A program made the position numbers and the translations under genes. A stretch of 64,000 bases of DNA from Streptomyces sp. 3214.6 (GTDB lineage Bacteria; Actinomycetota; Actinomycetes; Streptomycetales; Streptomycetaceae). The stretch spans positions 8,122,001 to 8,186,000 of the forward strand of contig NZ_LT670819.1 in the NCBI RefSeq assembly GCF_900129855.1. Direction: 5' to 3'. Shown here piece after piece: positions 52,814 through 60,344 of this stretch. A model generated the notes under the pieces. The model was not told the origin of the DNA. It worked only from the letters and a program-made list of their open reading frames with translations, and did not search any database. The stretch's first letter is position 1; each line of letters starts with the position of its first letter.

Positions 52814-53083
52814 CGGCGGAGTCCACCACCGGACGCCCCGCCGGGGAATGTCCGCGCACTCGCCGCGGCGCCGCTGGGTCAGGGACGGTGTGCCGCACCG
52901 GCGCACCGCCACTGGCAGCCAGGCTCAGCGCCCGAGCCGCAGCGAGGGAACGTTCCGGCCGGTCGGGGAGGTGTGACCCGGGTGGGGCCCGGGCGCTCAG
53001 TAGACAACGGCATTCGGTCGACCCGCAGCCAGCGGGTCCCGGGCCGGCCCGAAGGGCGCCGGGCCCCCATCCGCAGCAGGCCT

Positions 53084-53110
53084 GTACGCACCCGCGGGGA
53101 AGGTGCGTAC
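53084..53110 (+). terminator. Hairpin with A-rich tail, possible terminator
   Basis: GTACGCACC (53084-53092) pairs perfectly with GGTGCGTAC (53102-53110). It may end a short transcript from the 52783 promoter. Confidence 0.35.
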
Positions 53111-53239
53111 AAACAAGCTCAAAAGCACGTACATACCCGGCTCTCCCCCGTTCGACACCAGGAGTCGGTCGTCCTGGCATGTCGGCGCAGGCGAGGGCCA
53201 CTATGGTGGTCCCCTGCGTACGGACACGAAGGGGCAGCA

Positions 53240-54130
53240 GTGAACGACGGCGACGGGACCCTCGCGGCACAGGACCGAGGGAGGCAGTTCGGTCCGCTCG
53301 GCACCGCCTTGGTGATCATTCCGACCTACAACGAGGCGGAGAACATCAAGAGCATCGTCGACCGGGTCCGCAAGGCTGTCCCCGAGGCCCACGTCCTCGT
53401 GGCCGACGACAACAGCCCCGACGGCACCGGCAAGCTCGCCGACGAACTGGCCGTCGGGGACGACCAGGTGCAGGTGCTGCACCGCAAGGGCAAGGAAGGC
53501 CTCGGCGCGGCCTACCTGGCGGGCTTCCGCTGGGGCCTGGAGAACGGCTACGGCGTGCTGATCGAGATGGACGCCGACGGCTCCCACCAGCCCGAGGAAC
53601 TGCCCCGCCTGCTCACCGCGCTCAAGGGCGCCGACCTGGTCCTGGGCTCCCGCTGGGTGCCGGGCGGCCGGGTGGTGAACTGGCCCAAGTCCCGCGAGGT
53701 CATCTCCCGCGGCGGCAGCCTCTACTCCCGCCTCGCCCTCGACCTCCCCCTGCGCGACATCACCGGCGGCTACCGCGCCTTCCGCCGCGAGACCCTGGAG
53801 GGCCTCGGCCTCGACGAGGTCGCCTCCCAGGGCTACTGCTTCCAGGTCGACCTCGCCCGCCGCGCGGTCAAGGCCGGCTTCCACGTCGTCGAAGTCCCCA
53901 TCACCTTCGTCGAGCGCGAGCTCGGTGACTCCAAGATGAGCCGCGACATCCTCGTGGAGGCGCTCTGGCGGGTCACGGCGTGGGGCGTGGGGGAGCGGGT
54001 CGGCAAGATCACCGGCCGCTCCGCCGACCAGCCGTCCGCCAAGCCGCTCAGCGCCACCGAGCCCCCCAAGGACGCGGCGCCCCCCAAGGACGAGCCTCAC
54101 AAGGGTGCGGAGCCTCACAGCGGCGGTTGA
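53240..54130 (+). CDS. Polyprenol-phosphate mannosyltransferase (Ppm1/DPM1-like)
   Basis: GT2-family glycosyltransferase of 296 residues that transfers mannose from GDP-mannose to polyprenyl phosphate; in Streptomyces this supplies protein O-mannosylation and phage-receptor glycoproteins. Motifs are VIIPTYNEAENIKSIV, VADDNSPDGTG and the metal-binding EMDADGSHQP, then DITGGYRAFRRETL. It has no membrane domain of its own. The start is GTG 53240 with AAGGGG upstream. The last 35 residues are a Pro/Lys/Ala-rich tail. Confidence 0.92.
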   Translation: MNDGDGTLAAQDRGRQFGPLGTALVIIPTYNEAENIKSIVDRVRKAVPEAHVLVADDNSPDGTGKLADELAVGDDQVQVLHRKGKEGLGAAYLAGFRWGLENGYGVLIEMDADGSHQPEELPRLLTALKGADLVLGSRWVPGGRVVNWPKSREVISRGGSLYSRLALDLPLRDITGGYRAFRRETLEGLGLDEVASQGYCFQVDLARRAVKAGFHVVEVPITFVERELGDSKMSRDILVEALWRVTAWGVGERVGKITGRSADQPSAKPLSATEPPKDAAPPKDEPHKGAEPHSGG

Positions 54131-54176
54131 ACGTCCTCTTATGCCGCTCTGAGCCGGGTCCGGGCACACTGGGGGC

Positions 54177-54716
54177 ATGACGACTGGCGCTCCGATCCCG
54201 ACGTACCCCGCTTCCGCATCAGCATCCGCCCCCACCCGGCCCCGTCGCTCCCGTCTGCGGACGTTCCTGCCGCTGGGGCTCGCCGCGTGGCTGGTGCTGG
54301 AGATCTGGCTGCTGACCGTGGTCGCGGGCGTGGCGGGCGGATTCACCGTCTTCCTGCTGCTGCTCGCCGGGTTCCTGCTCGGCTCGGTGGTCATCAAGCG
54401 CGCGGGCCGGCGAGCCTTCCAGCAACTGAACGAGGCGCTCCAGCGCGGCACGGCCCCCACCCGGGGCGGCGGCAACGGCCTGATGATGCTCGGCGGCCTC
54501 CTGCTGATGATCCCGGGCCTGGCCTCCGACGCGCTCGGCCTGCTCCTGCTGCTCCCGCCGGTCCAGAAGGCCGTCGGCGCCTACGCGGAACGCACGGTCG
54601 ACCGCAAACTCCGCGAGGCGAGCTCGGGCAGCCTGGGCGACGCCCTCCAGCAGGCCCGCATCCACCGCCCGGACGGCAAGGTGGTCCAGGGCGAGGTCAT
54701 CAGGGACGAGCAGTAA
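54177..54716 (+). CDS. FxsA family membrane protein
   Basis: 179-residue membrane protein with about three to four helices (LGLAAWLVLEIWLLTVVAGV and FTVFLLLLAGFLLGSVVIK, then a glycine-rich LMMLGGLLLMIPGLASDALG). E. coli FxsA affects exclusion of phage T7 by plasmid F; the molecular role is unknown. The C-terminus is cytoplasmic and charged. The start is ATG 54177, close to the previous gene. Confidence 0.9.
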   Translation: MTTGAPIPTYPASASASAPTRPRRSRLRTFLPLGLAAWLVLEIWLLTVVAGVAGGFTVFLLLLAGFLLGSVVIKRAGRRAFQQLNEALQRGTAPTRGGGNGLMMLGGLLLMIPGLASDALGLLLLLPPVQKAVGAYAERTVDRKLREASSGSLGDALQQARIHRPDGKVVQGEVIRDEQ

Positions 54717-54871
54717 CACCACCCGGCCTGTCCCGCGTTCGATGACGAGGCCCGGGGGCCTGCCCCGGGCCGACGCGGTCCCCATGGGGTCCCGAGATGG
54801 GGTCCCGATGGGGGTCTGGGGGCGGAAGCCCTCAGAGCCGGTCAGCCGGGACCGGCGGAGCGCAGCACAAC

Positions 54872-54914
54872 GACCGCGGGCGCCGTACGCATATCACGTA
54901 CGGCGCCCGCGGTC
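54872..54914. terminator. Bidirectional terminator between fxsA-type gene and rbpA
   Basis: A perfect 18-bp stem (54872-54889 with 54897-54914) with a 7-nt loop in the convergent gap; the longest uninterrupted perfect stem I found. Confidence 0.92.
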
Positions 54915-54943
54915 ATTGGCGCGCGTTTCTTGCCGGCCTCCCG

Positions 54944-55318
54944 CTACGCGGACTTGCGGCTGTCCCGGGGATGCACCGCAAGGTTCATCGCCCCGGACCG
55001 CAGAACGGCCAGCCTCTCCTCGAGGACCTCTTCCAGTTCCTCGCGGGTCCGCCGCTCCATCAGCATGTCCCAATGCGTACGCGCGGGCTTGGCCTTCTTC
55101 TCCTCAGGGCCGTCGCCGTCCACGAGGAGTGCAGGGGCTCCACAGACCTTGCACTCCCACTCCGGCGGAATCTCCGCCTCGACCGAGAAGGGCATCTCAA
55201 AGCGGTGCCCCTTCTCGCATGCGTACTCCACGGCCTGGCGCGGGGCCAGGTCGATACCGCGGTCCGTCTCGTAGCTGGTCACCACGAGGCGCGTGCCGCG
55301 AAGAGCTCGCTCACTCAT
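54944..55318 (-). CDS. rbpA: RNA polymerase-binding protein RbpA
   Basis: 124-residue actinobacterial transcription factor that binds RNA polymerase and HrdB-type sigma factors, stabilises the open complex and gives low-level rifampicin tolerance. The core domain has the cysteine pair KVCGAPAL and EYACEKGHRFEMPFSVEAEI. The C-terminal sigma-interacting helix is THWDMLMERRTREELEEVLE. The start is ATG 55318. A sigma-R promoter lies about 62 bases upstream. Confidence 0.97.
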   Translation of the reverse strand: MSERALRGTRLVVTSYETDRGIDLAPRQAVEYACEKGHRFEMPFSVEAEIPPEWECKVCGAPALLVDGDGPEEKKAKPARTHWDMLMERRTREELEEVLEERLAVLRSGAMNLAVHPRDSRKSA

Positions 55319-55379
55319 GAATCGTGCCTCCCGGGCTTGTCGCCCACAGGACAGGTGTCGCTGTCGTCGTCATCCGGTC

Positions 55380-55405
55380 AACGTCCGGTCGGCGGTAAAG
55401 ATTCC
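55380..55405 (-). promoter_or_regulatory. Sigma-R (thiol-oxidative stress) promoter of rbpA
   Basis: On the minus strand GGAAT (55405-55401) and GTT (55382-55380) are separated by exactly 18 bases, the streptomycete sigma-R consensus. rbpA is a known sigma-R target in S. coelicolor. Confidence 0.85.
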
Positions 55406-55596
55406 CGTTCCGTGTCCCGTTCCGGGTCGTGCGTCGCCGTCGTAGCCGCAGCCTTGTCAACCAGTGCAGTACCCACCGGCGCCCGGTTTGTCACATCTGA
55501 AAGGAGATGTCACCCAGCGTTTCGGCATCTTTGACGCGCAGTAACGGTACGCCTGGCAGGCCAAACGCGTACACTACCGCCCTTTCGCGTTGAGCG

Positions 55597-56973
55597 CTAA
55601 ATCTTCTCGGGTACCTGGTTACCCGCGTTGCCGATCGCCCGCCGCACCGGCACCCGCGCGAGCAGGAGAAACCCGATGACGAAGAAGGCCACCAGCGAGA
55701 CGATCGCGTCCCGGTAACTACCGGTCAGCTGGTAGGTAAAGCCGAACAGCAGCGGCCCCAGCCAGCTCATCCCCCGGTCGCTCATCTCGTAAGCGGAGAA
55801 GTACTCGGCTTCCTTGCCCGGCGGGATCAGATGGGAGAAGAGGGAGCGGGACAGGGCCTGGCTGCCGCCGAGGACCAGTCCGATGGCGGCCGCCAGCAGG
55901 AAGAAACCCATCGGCGCCCCGGCGGGCAGGAAGTACCCGGCGCCCAGGGTGAGCGTCCACGCCACGAGCGAGCCGAGAATCGTCCGCTTCGCGCCGTACG
56001 TCCGGGCCAGGCGCCCCATGCCCAGCGCGCCCGCCACGGCCAGCACCTGCACCAGCAGGACGGCGCCGATCAGCGTGGACTGGCCCAGGCCGAGCTCCTC
56101 GGAGCCGTAGACCGAGGCCTGGGAGATCACGGTCTGGATGCCGTCGTTGTAGACGAGGTACGCGAGGAGGAAGGCGAGGGTCAGCGGGTGGCGGCGCATG
56201 CCACGGACTGTCGCCGCCAGCTGCCGTAGCCCCGGAGCGGTCGCCTCCGCCGTCACGGCGGACGGCCGGTCGCGCAGCCGCAGCAGCGGAACGAGCGTGA
56301 AGCCGCCCCACCACAGGCCGGCGGAGGCCAGGCAGATGCGGACGGCCATCGACTCGGAGACGCCGAAGGAGTCGTGCGCGAGGTACAGCACCAGGTTGAC
56401 GACCAGGACCAGTGAGCCCGCGACGTACCCGAAGGCCCAGCCGCGGGAGGAGACCGCGTCGCGTTCCTCGGGCGGGGCGATCTGCGGGAGGTAGGAGTTG
56501 TACAGCATCATCGCCACGGACTGGGCGGCGTTCGCCACGATCAGCAGCACACCGCCCAGCAGGTAGCGGTCGCCACCGAGGAAGAACATGCAGGTCGTGG
56601 CCGCGGCGCCGACGTAGGCGGCGGCGCCCAGCAGCGGCTTCCTGCGCCCGGAGCGGTCGGCTGCCGCGCCCACCAGGGGCATCACCAGGACGGCCACGAT
56701 CACCGACAGGGACACCGAGTACGCGAAGAAGGAGCCCGCGCGGACCGGGACGCCCAGAGGATGCACGTATCCGCCGGAGTCCGCCGCCTCCTTGGCGACC
56801 GACGTCAGGTACGGGCCGAGGAACACGGTGAGCACGCTCGTCGAGTAGACCGAGCACGCCCAGTCGTAGAAGTACCAGCCGCGCTGTTCGCGCCGCCGCT
56901 CGGCGGCTTCGTCGAACGCCGCCGCCCGCACGGTGTCGGTGCCCACCCGTGCCCTCGCTTCCCGCTGCCGCAA
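55597..56973 (-). CDS. MFS transporter of the UMF1/Atg22-like type
   Basis: 458-residue, 12-helix transporter. The family features are GWYFYDWACSVYSTSVLTVF after a charged N-terminus and GAAADRSGRRKPLLG after helix 2; YNSYLPQIAPPEERDAVSSR is also typical. Yeast Atg22 exports amino acids from the vacuole; bacterial roles are unknown. It lies 27 bases after the glycerophosphodiesterase gene and is probably co-transcribed with it. The start may be the ATG at 56973 or the GTG at 56946 (better AGGG upstream). Confidence 0.9.
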   Translation of the reverse strand: MRQREARARVGTDTVRAAAFDEAAERRREQRGWYFYDWACSVYSTSVLTVFLGPYLTSVAKEAADSGGYVHPLGVPVRAGSFFAYSVSLSVIVAVLVMPLVGAAADRSGRRKPLLGAAAYVGAAATTCMFFLGGDRYLLGGVLLIVANAAQSVAMMLYNSYLPQIAPPEERDAVSSRGWAFGYVAGSLVLVVNLVLYLAHDSFGVSESMAVRICLASAGLWWGGFTLVPLLRLRDRPSAVTAEATAPGLRQLAATVRGMRRHPLTLAFLLAYLVYNDGIQTVISQASVYGSEELGLGQSTLIGAVLLVQVLAVAGALGMGRLARTYGAKRTILGSLVAWTLTLGAGYFLPAGAPMGFFLLAAAIGLVLGGSQALSRSLFSHLIPPGKEAEYFSAYEMSDRGMSWLGPLLFGFTYQLTGSYRDAIVSLVAFFVIGFLLLARVPVRRAIGNAGNQVPEKI

Positions 56974-57000
56974 CCGCGCGCGGGCGGTGGCCCGAGGGGG

Positions 57001-57768
57001 TCAGGCCCAGACGCCCCGGTCCTCCATGACCTTGCGCAACGTGTCGATGTGATCGGTCATGATGCCATCGACTCCCAGGTCCAGGAGCCGGTGCATCCGA
57101 TCCGCGTCGTTGATGGTCCACACGTGCACCTGCAGCCCGCGCGCGTGGGCGGTACGCACGAAGCGCGGGTCCACGACCTGGATGCCCGACTGGGCCTCGG
57201 GCACCTGCGCGGCTATCGCCGAGCGGCGCAGCGCCGCGGGCACGCCCCAGGACCGCAGTCGCAGGTTGAGCACGCCCCGGGTGCCGTACGACGTCGCCAG
57301 GCGCGGCCCCGCCAGTCGCTGGGCGCGCACCACGCGGGCCTCCGAGAACGAGCCGACGCAGACGCGGTCCCATGCGTCGGTGCGTGCGATCAGGTTGAGC
57401 AGGGGGTGCAGCGCGGGCTCGTCCTTGAGGTCGACGTTCCAACGCGCCTCGGGAAAGGTCTCCAACAGCTCCTCGAAGAGCGGCACCGGCTCCTTGCCTC
57501 CCACGCGCGCGTGCCGTACGTCCGACCACGGGAGGTCGGCGATGCGGCCGGCGCCGTCGGTCACCCGGTCCAGCGTCGTGTCGTGGAAGGCGACGAGCTT
57601 GCCGTCCCGGGTGGCGTGCACATCGGTCTCGAGGTAGCGGTAGCCCGTCTCGATCGCGCGCCGGAACTGCGCCACGGTGTTCTCCAGGCCGTCCGCGGCC
57701 CCGCCGCGGTGCGCGAACGGGATGGGCCCCGGATGGTCGAGGTAGGGGTGGCGTATGGGCGTGGTCAC
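57001..57768 (-). CDS. Glycerophosphodiester phosphodiesterase
   Basis: 255-residue GDPD TIM-barrel enzyme that releases glycerol 3-phosphate from deacylated phospholipids. Catalytic residues are visible in FAHRGGAADGLENTVAQF (His and Arg, then Glu), LETDVHATRDGKLVAFHD (metal ligands) and VHVWTINDADRM. No signal peptide, so it acts inside the cell. The start is GTG 57768, overlapping the stop of the yczE gene (GTGA), so translation is coupled. Confidence 0.95.
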   Translation of the reverse strand: MTTPIRHPYLDHPGPIPFAHRGGAADGLENTVAQFRRAIETGYRYLETDVHATRDGKLVAFHDTTLDRVTDGAGRIADLPWSDVRHARVGGKEPVPLFEELLETFPEARWNVDLKDEPALHPLLNLIARTDAWDRVCVGSFSEARVVRAQRLAGPRLATSYGTRGVLNLRLRSWGVPAALRRSAIAAQVPEAQSGIQVVDPRFVRTAHARGLQVHVWTINDADRMHRLLDLGVDGIMTDHIDTLRKVMEDRGVWA

Positions 57769-58418
57769 GGACGCAGTATCGCTCCCCGGGGTGTCCCGGT
57801 GGCAACGACCGTGCTGCCGCCGGATGCCGGGGGAACGGCGAAAACCCGCAGGAACAGCTGGGCCAGCGGGCCGATCGACACCGCGTAGAGCAGCGTGCCG
57901 ACGCCGATGGTGCCGCCGAGGGCGAACCCGGTCACGACGACCGCCGCCTCCACCGCCGTCCGCATCAGCCGGATCGAGCGCCCGGTGCGCCGGTGCAGCC
58001 CCGTCATCAGCCCGTCCCGCGGACCGGGGCCGAAGTCGGCGGCGATGTACAGGCCGGTGGCCGCGCCGTTCAGTACGATGCCCGCGACCAGCAGCGGAAC
58101 CCGCACGGCCAGGGTGTGCGCCTCGGGGACCAGCGCCAGGGTGGCGTCCATCGCGAGGCCCACGACGAAGACGTTGGAGACCGTGCCGAGGCCCGGGCGC
58201 TGGCGCAGCGGGATCCACAGCAGCAGCACCCCCGCGCCCACGAAGATCGACACGACGCCGATCGTCAGGCCGGTGAGCTCGGCCAGTCCCTGGTGGAGGA
58301 CGTTCCAGGGCTCCAGGCCCAGACCCGCCTCCACGAGCAGGGCCGAGCTGGCGCCGTACAGCGCGAGACCGGCGTACAGCTGGACCAGCCGTCCGGTGAG
58401 ATGTCCCCGGGTCGCCAA
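57765..58418 (-). CDS. yczE: YczE/YitT-type membrane protein
   Basis: 217-residue membrane protein with about five helices: LVQLYAGLALYGASSALLVE with GLGLEPWNVLHQGLAELTGL, and GLYIAADFGPGPRDGLMTGL. Its gene is typically divergent from a MocR-type regulator (YczR), as here. The function is unknown, perhaps a PLP-related transporter. The start chosen is TTG 58418 with CAGGGGG upstream; an in-frame ATG at 58487 would add a poorly conserved leader. First gene of an operon with the glycerophosphodiesterase and MFS genes. Confidence 0.85.
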   Translation of the reverse strand: MATRGHLTGRLVQLYAGLALYGASSALLVEAGLGLEPWNVLHQGLAELTGLTIGVVSIFVGAGVLLLWIPLRQRPGLGTVSNVFVVGLAMDATLALVPEAHTLAVRVPLLVAGIVLNGAATGLYIAADFGPGPRDGLMTGLHRRTGRSIRLMRTAVEAAVVVTGFALGGTIGVGTLLYAVSIGPLAQLFLRVFAVPPASGGSTVVATGTPRGAILRP

Positions 58419-58439
58419 GAGGTGCCCCCTGTGGTCGTA

Positions 58440-58469
58440 GTGGCCTGACCCGTGACACTCTGTGGCTTG
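58440..58469 (+). promoter_or_regulatory. GTGGCCTG/GTGGCTTG direct repeats, candidate MocR operator
   Basis: Repeats at 58440-58447 and 58462-58469 are 22 bases apart (two helical turns) in the gap between yczE and the MocR gene. MocR proteins usually bind direct repeats. Confidence 0.4.
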
Positions 58470-58517
58470 GAAGCGAACGCCATCCATGGCCAATTCGGGG
58501 AAGGTGGACTGGTAACC

Positions 58518-60017
58518 ATGGCGCAGTGGACCTCGGCGGTGGGGGCCGCACAGCTGGCGCGGCTGCTCAAGTCCCAGCAGGACCGCCCCGCGGGCCCGGG
58601 CACGCGTCGCCCGCCCGCCTATCGCGCGCTCGCCGACGGCGTCCGGCTGCTGGTGCTGGAGGGCCGCGTCCCCGTCGCCGCCCGTCTGCCCGCCGAACGC
58701 GAGCTGGCCCTCGCCTTCTCCGTGAGCCGTACCACCGTCGCCGCCGCCTACGAGGCGCTGCGCGCGGAGGGGTTCCTGGAGTCCCGGCGCGGGGCGGGCA
58801 GCTGGACGGCGGTCCCGGCGGGCAACCCGGTCCCGGCGCGCGGTCTGGAGCCCCTGCCGCCCGAGACCCTCGGTTCCATGATCGATCTGGGCTGTGCGGC
58901 CCTGCCCGCGCCCGAGCCCTGGCTCACCCGCGCCGTACAGGGCGCGCTTGAGGAGCTGCCGCCGTACGCCCACACACACGGCGACTATCCGGCGGGCCTG
59001 CCCGCGCTGCGCGCGATGATCGCCGAGCGGTACACCGCGCGCGGGATACCGACGATGCCCGAGCAGATCATGGTCACGACCGGGGCGATGGGGGCCATCG
59101 ACGCCATCTGCCATCTGTTCGGCGGGCGCGGCGAGCGCATCGCCGTCGAGTCGCCCTCCTACGCCAACATCCTTCAGCTGATGCGGGAGGCGGGCGCGCG
59201 GCTGGTGCCCGTCGCGATGGCGGAGGGGCTCGCGGGCTGGGACATGGACCGCTGGCGCCAGGTCCTGCGCGACGCCGCGCCGCGCATCGCGTACGTCGTC
59301 GCCGACTTCCACAACCCGACCGGTGCGCTCGCCGACGAGGACCAGCGGCGCCGGCTCGTGGAGGCGGCCCGCTCCGCCGGGACCGTCCTGGTCGCGGACG
59401 AGACGATGAGCGAACTGTGGCTCGACGACGATGTCGAGATGCCGCGGCCCGTGTGCGGCTTCGACCCCGCCGGGTCGACGGTGATCACGGTCGGGTCGGC
59501 GAGCAAGGCCTTCTGGGCCGGAATGCGCATCGGCTGGGTGCGCGCGGCTCCGGACGTCATCCGCAGCCTGGTCGCGGCGCGCGCCTACGCCGACCTGGGC
59601 ACCCCCGTGCTGGAGCAGCTGGCCGTGAACTGGCTGTTCAGCACGGGCGGCTGGGCGCAGGCCGTCGAGTTGCGCCGCGCCCAGGCCCGAGTGAACCGGG
59701 ACGACCTGGTCGCGGCGGTGCGGCGGGAGCTGCCGGAGTGGGAGTTCGCCGTGCCCAAGGGCGGGCTGACGCTCTGGGTGCGGGCGGGCGGGCTCTCCGG
59801 GTCGCGGCTCGCCGAGGCGGGGGAGCGGGTGGGCCTGCGAGTGCCGTCCGGGCCCCGGTTCGGGGTCGACGGCGCCTTCGAGGGGTACGTGCGGCTGCCG
59901 TTCACGGTGGGCGGCGCGGTCGCCGAGGAGGCCGCCACACGGCTGGCCGCCGCCGCGCGCATCGTCGAGAGCGGCGGCACAGCGGGCGGAGAGGGACCGC
60001 GCACGTTTGTCGCGTAG
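58518..60017 (+). CDS. MocR-type regulator (GntR HTH fused to a PLP aminotransferase fold), YczR-like
   Basis: 499 residues. The N-terminal winged HTH is VPVAARLPAERELALAFSVSRTTVAAAYEALR (about residues 55-86), followed by a linker and a fold-type I aminotransferase domain (about 115-490). The PLP lysine is in TVGSASKAFWAGMRIGWVRA. It probably senses PLP or a PLP-amino-acid adduct rather than acting as an enzyme. Paired with yczE across a short divergent gap, it should regulate the yczE-phosphodiesterase-MFS operon and itself. The start is ATG 58518. Confidence 0.92.
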   Translation: MAQWTSAVGAAQLARLLKSQQDRPAGPGTRRPPAYRALADGVRLLVLEGRVPVAARLPAERELALAFSVSRTTVAAAYEALRAEGFLESRRGAGSWTAVPAGNPVPARGLEPLPPETLGSMIDLGCAALPAPEPWLTRAVQGALEELPPYAHTHGDYPAGLPALRAMIAERYTARGIPTMPEQIMVTTGAMGAIDAICHLFGGRGERIAVESPSYANILQLMREAGARLVPVAMAEGLAGWDMDRWRQVLRDAAPRIAYVVADFHNPTGALADEDQRRRLVEAARSAGTVLVADETMSELWLDDDVEMPRPVCGFDPAGSTVITVGSASKAFWAGMRIGWVRAAPDVIRSLVAARAYADLGTPVLEQLAVNWLFSTGGWAQAVELRRAQARVNRDDLVAAVRRELPEWEFAVPKGGLTLWVRAGGLSGSRLAEAGERVGLRVPSGPRFGVDGAFEGYVRLPFTVGGAVAEEAATRLAAAARIVESGGTAGGEGPRTFVA

Positions 60018-60274
60018 CGGGTGGGCGGGGGCGCCATGGGGCGGCGGCCTGCTTTTGGCGTCGCGTCCGCGGTGGCGGTTTCGGCGGTAATGGCTTCTGT
60101 CGGCGGCGGTCGCGTAGCGGGTGGGCGGGGTGTCGGGGGTGCCTGCCTTCCGGGTCCACTCCGCGACGGTGGCTTGTGCGGGCGCGGCCTCCGTCGGTGG
60201 CGGCCGCGCGGTCGGCGGTCGCCCGCGTTCGGGGGTCGCCCGCGTTCGGGGGTGGAGCGCGTTCGGGGGTGGAG
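60009..60274 (+). repeat. Degenerate repeats between the MocR gene and the FtsK-like gene
   Basis: A 22-base segment beginning GTCGCGTAGCGGG occurs at 60009-60030 and again, exactly 100 bases later, at 60109-60130. The first copy contains the end of the MocR gene. The bases between are partly similar to those after the second copy, consistent with a decayed 100-bp duplication. Then three 17-bp units, CGCGTTCGGGGGT followed by CGCC or GGAG, lie at 60224-60240, 60241-60257 and 60258-60274. The 327-base gap (60018-60344) has no gene. Confidence 0.8.
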
Positions 60275-60344
60275 CGGGCGGGCGGTTCTGTTCGTGAGGC
60301 GGGGGGCGGGTGTGTTGCCTGCCCGCGTGGGCGCCTGTTGTGCC

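Larger units (their letters stand above)
52674..53239 (+). other. Gene-free region upstream of the mannose synthase gene
   Basis: 566 bases without a convincing ORF. It holds a TTGACA-N19-TAGGTT promoter (52783-52813), a perfect 9-bp hairpin at 53084-53110 and a possible second -10 (TATGGT, 53202-53207) close to the gene. A roughly 290-nt transcript from the promoter to the hairpin is possible. Confidence 0.45.

Noticed and set aside
52753..53928. Plus-strand ORF of 391 codons overlapping the mannose synthase
   Set aside because: Arg/Pro-rich, no motif, and it runs antiphase through a well-supported glycosyltransferase.
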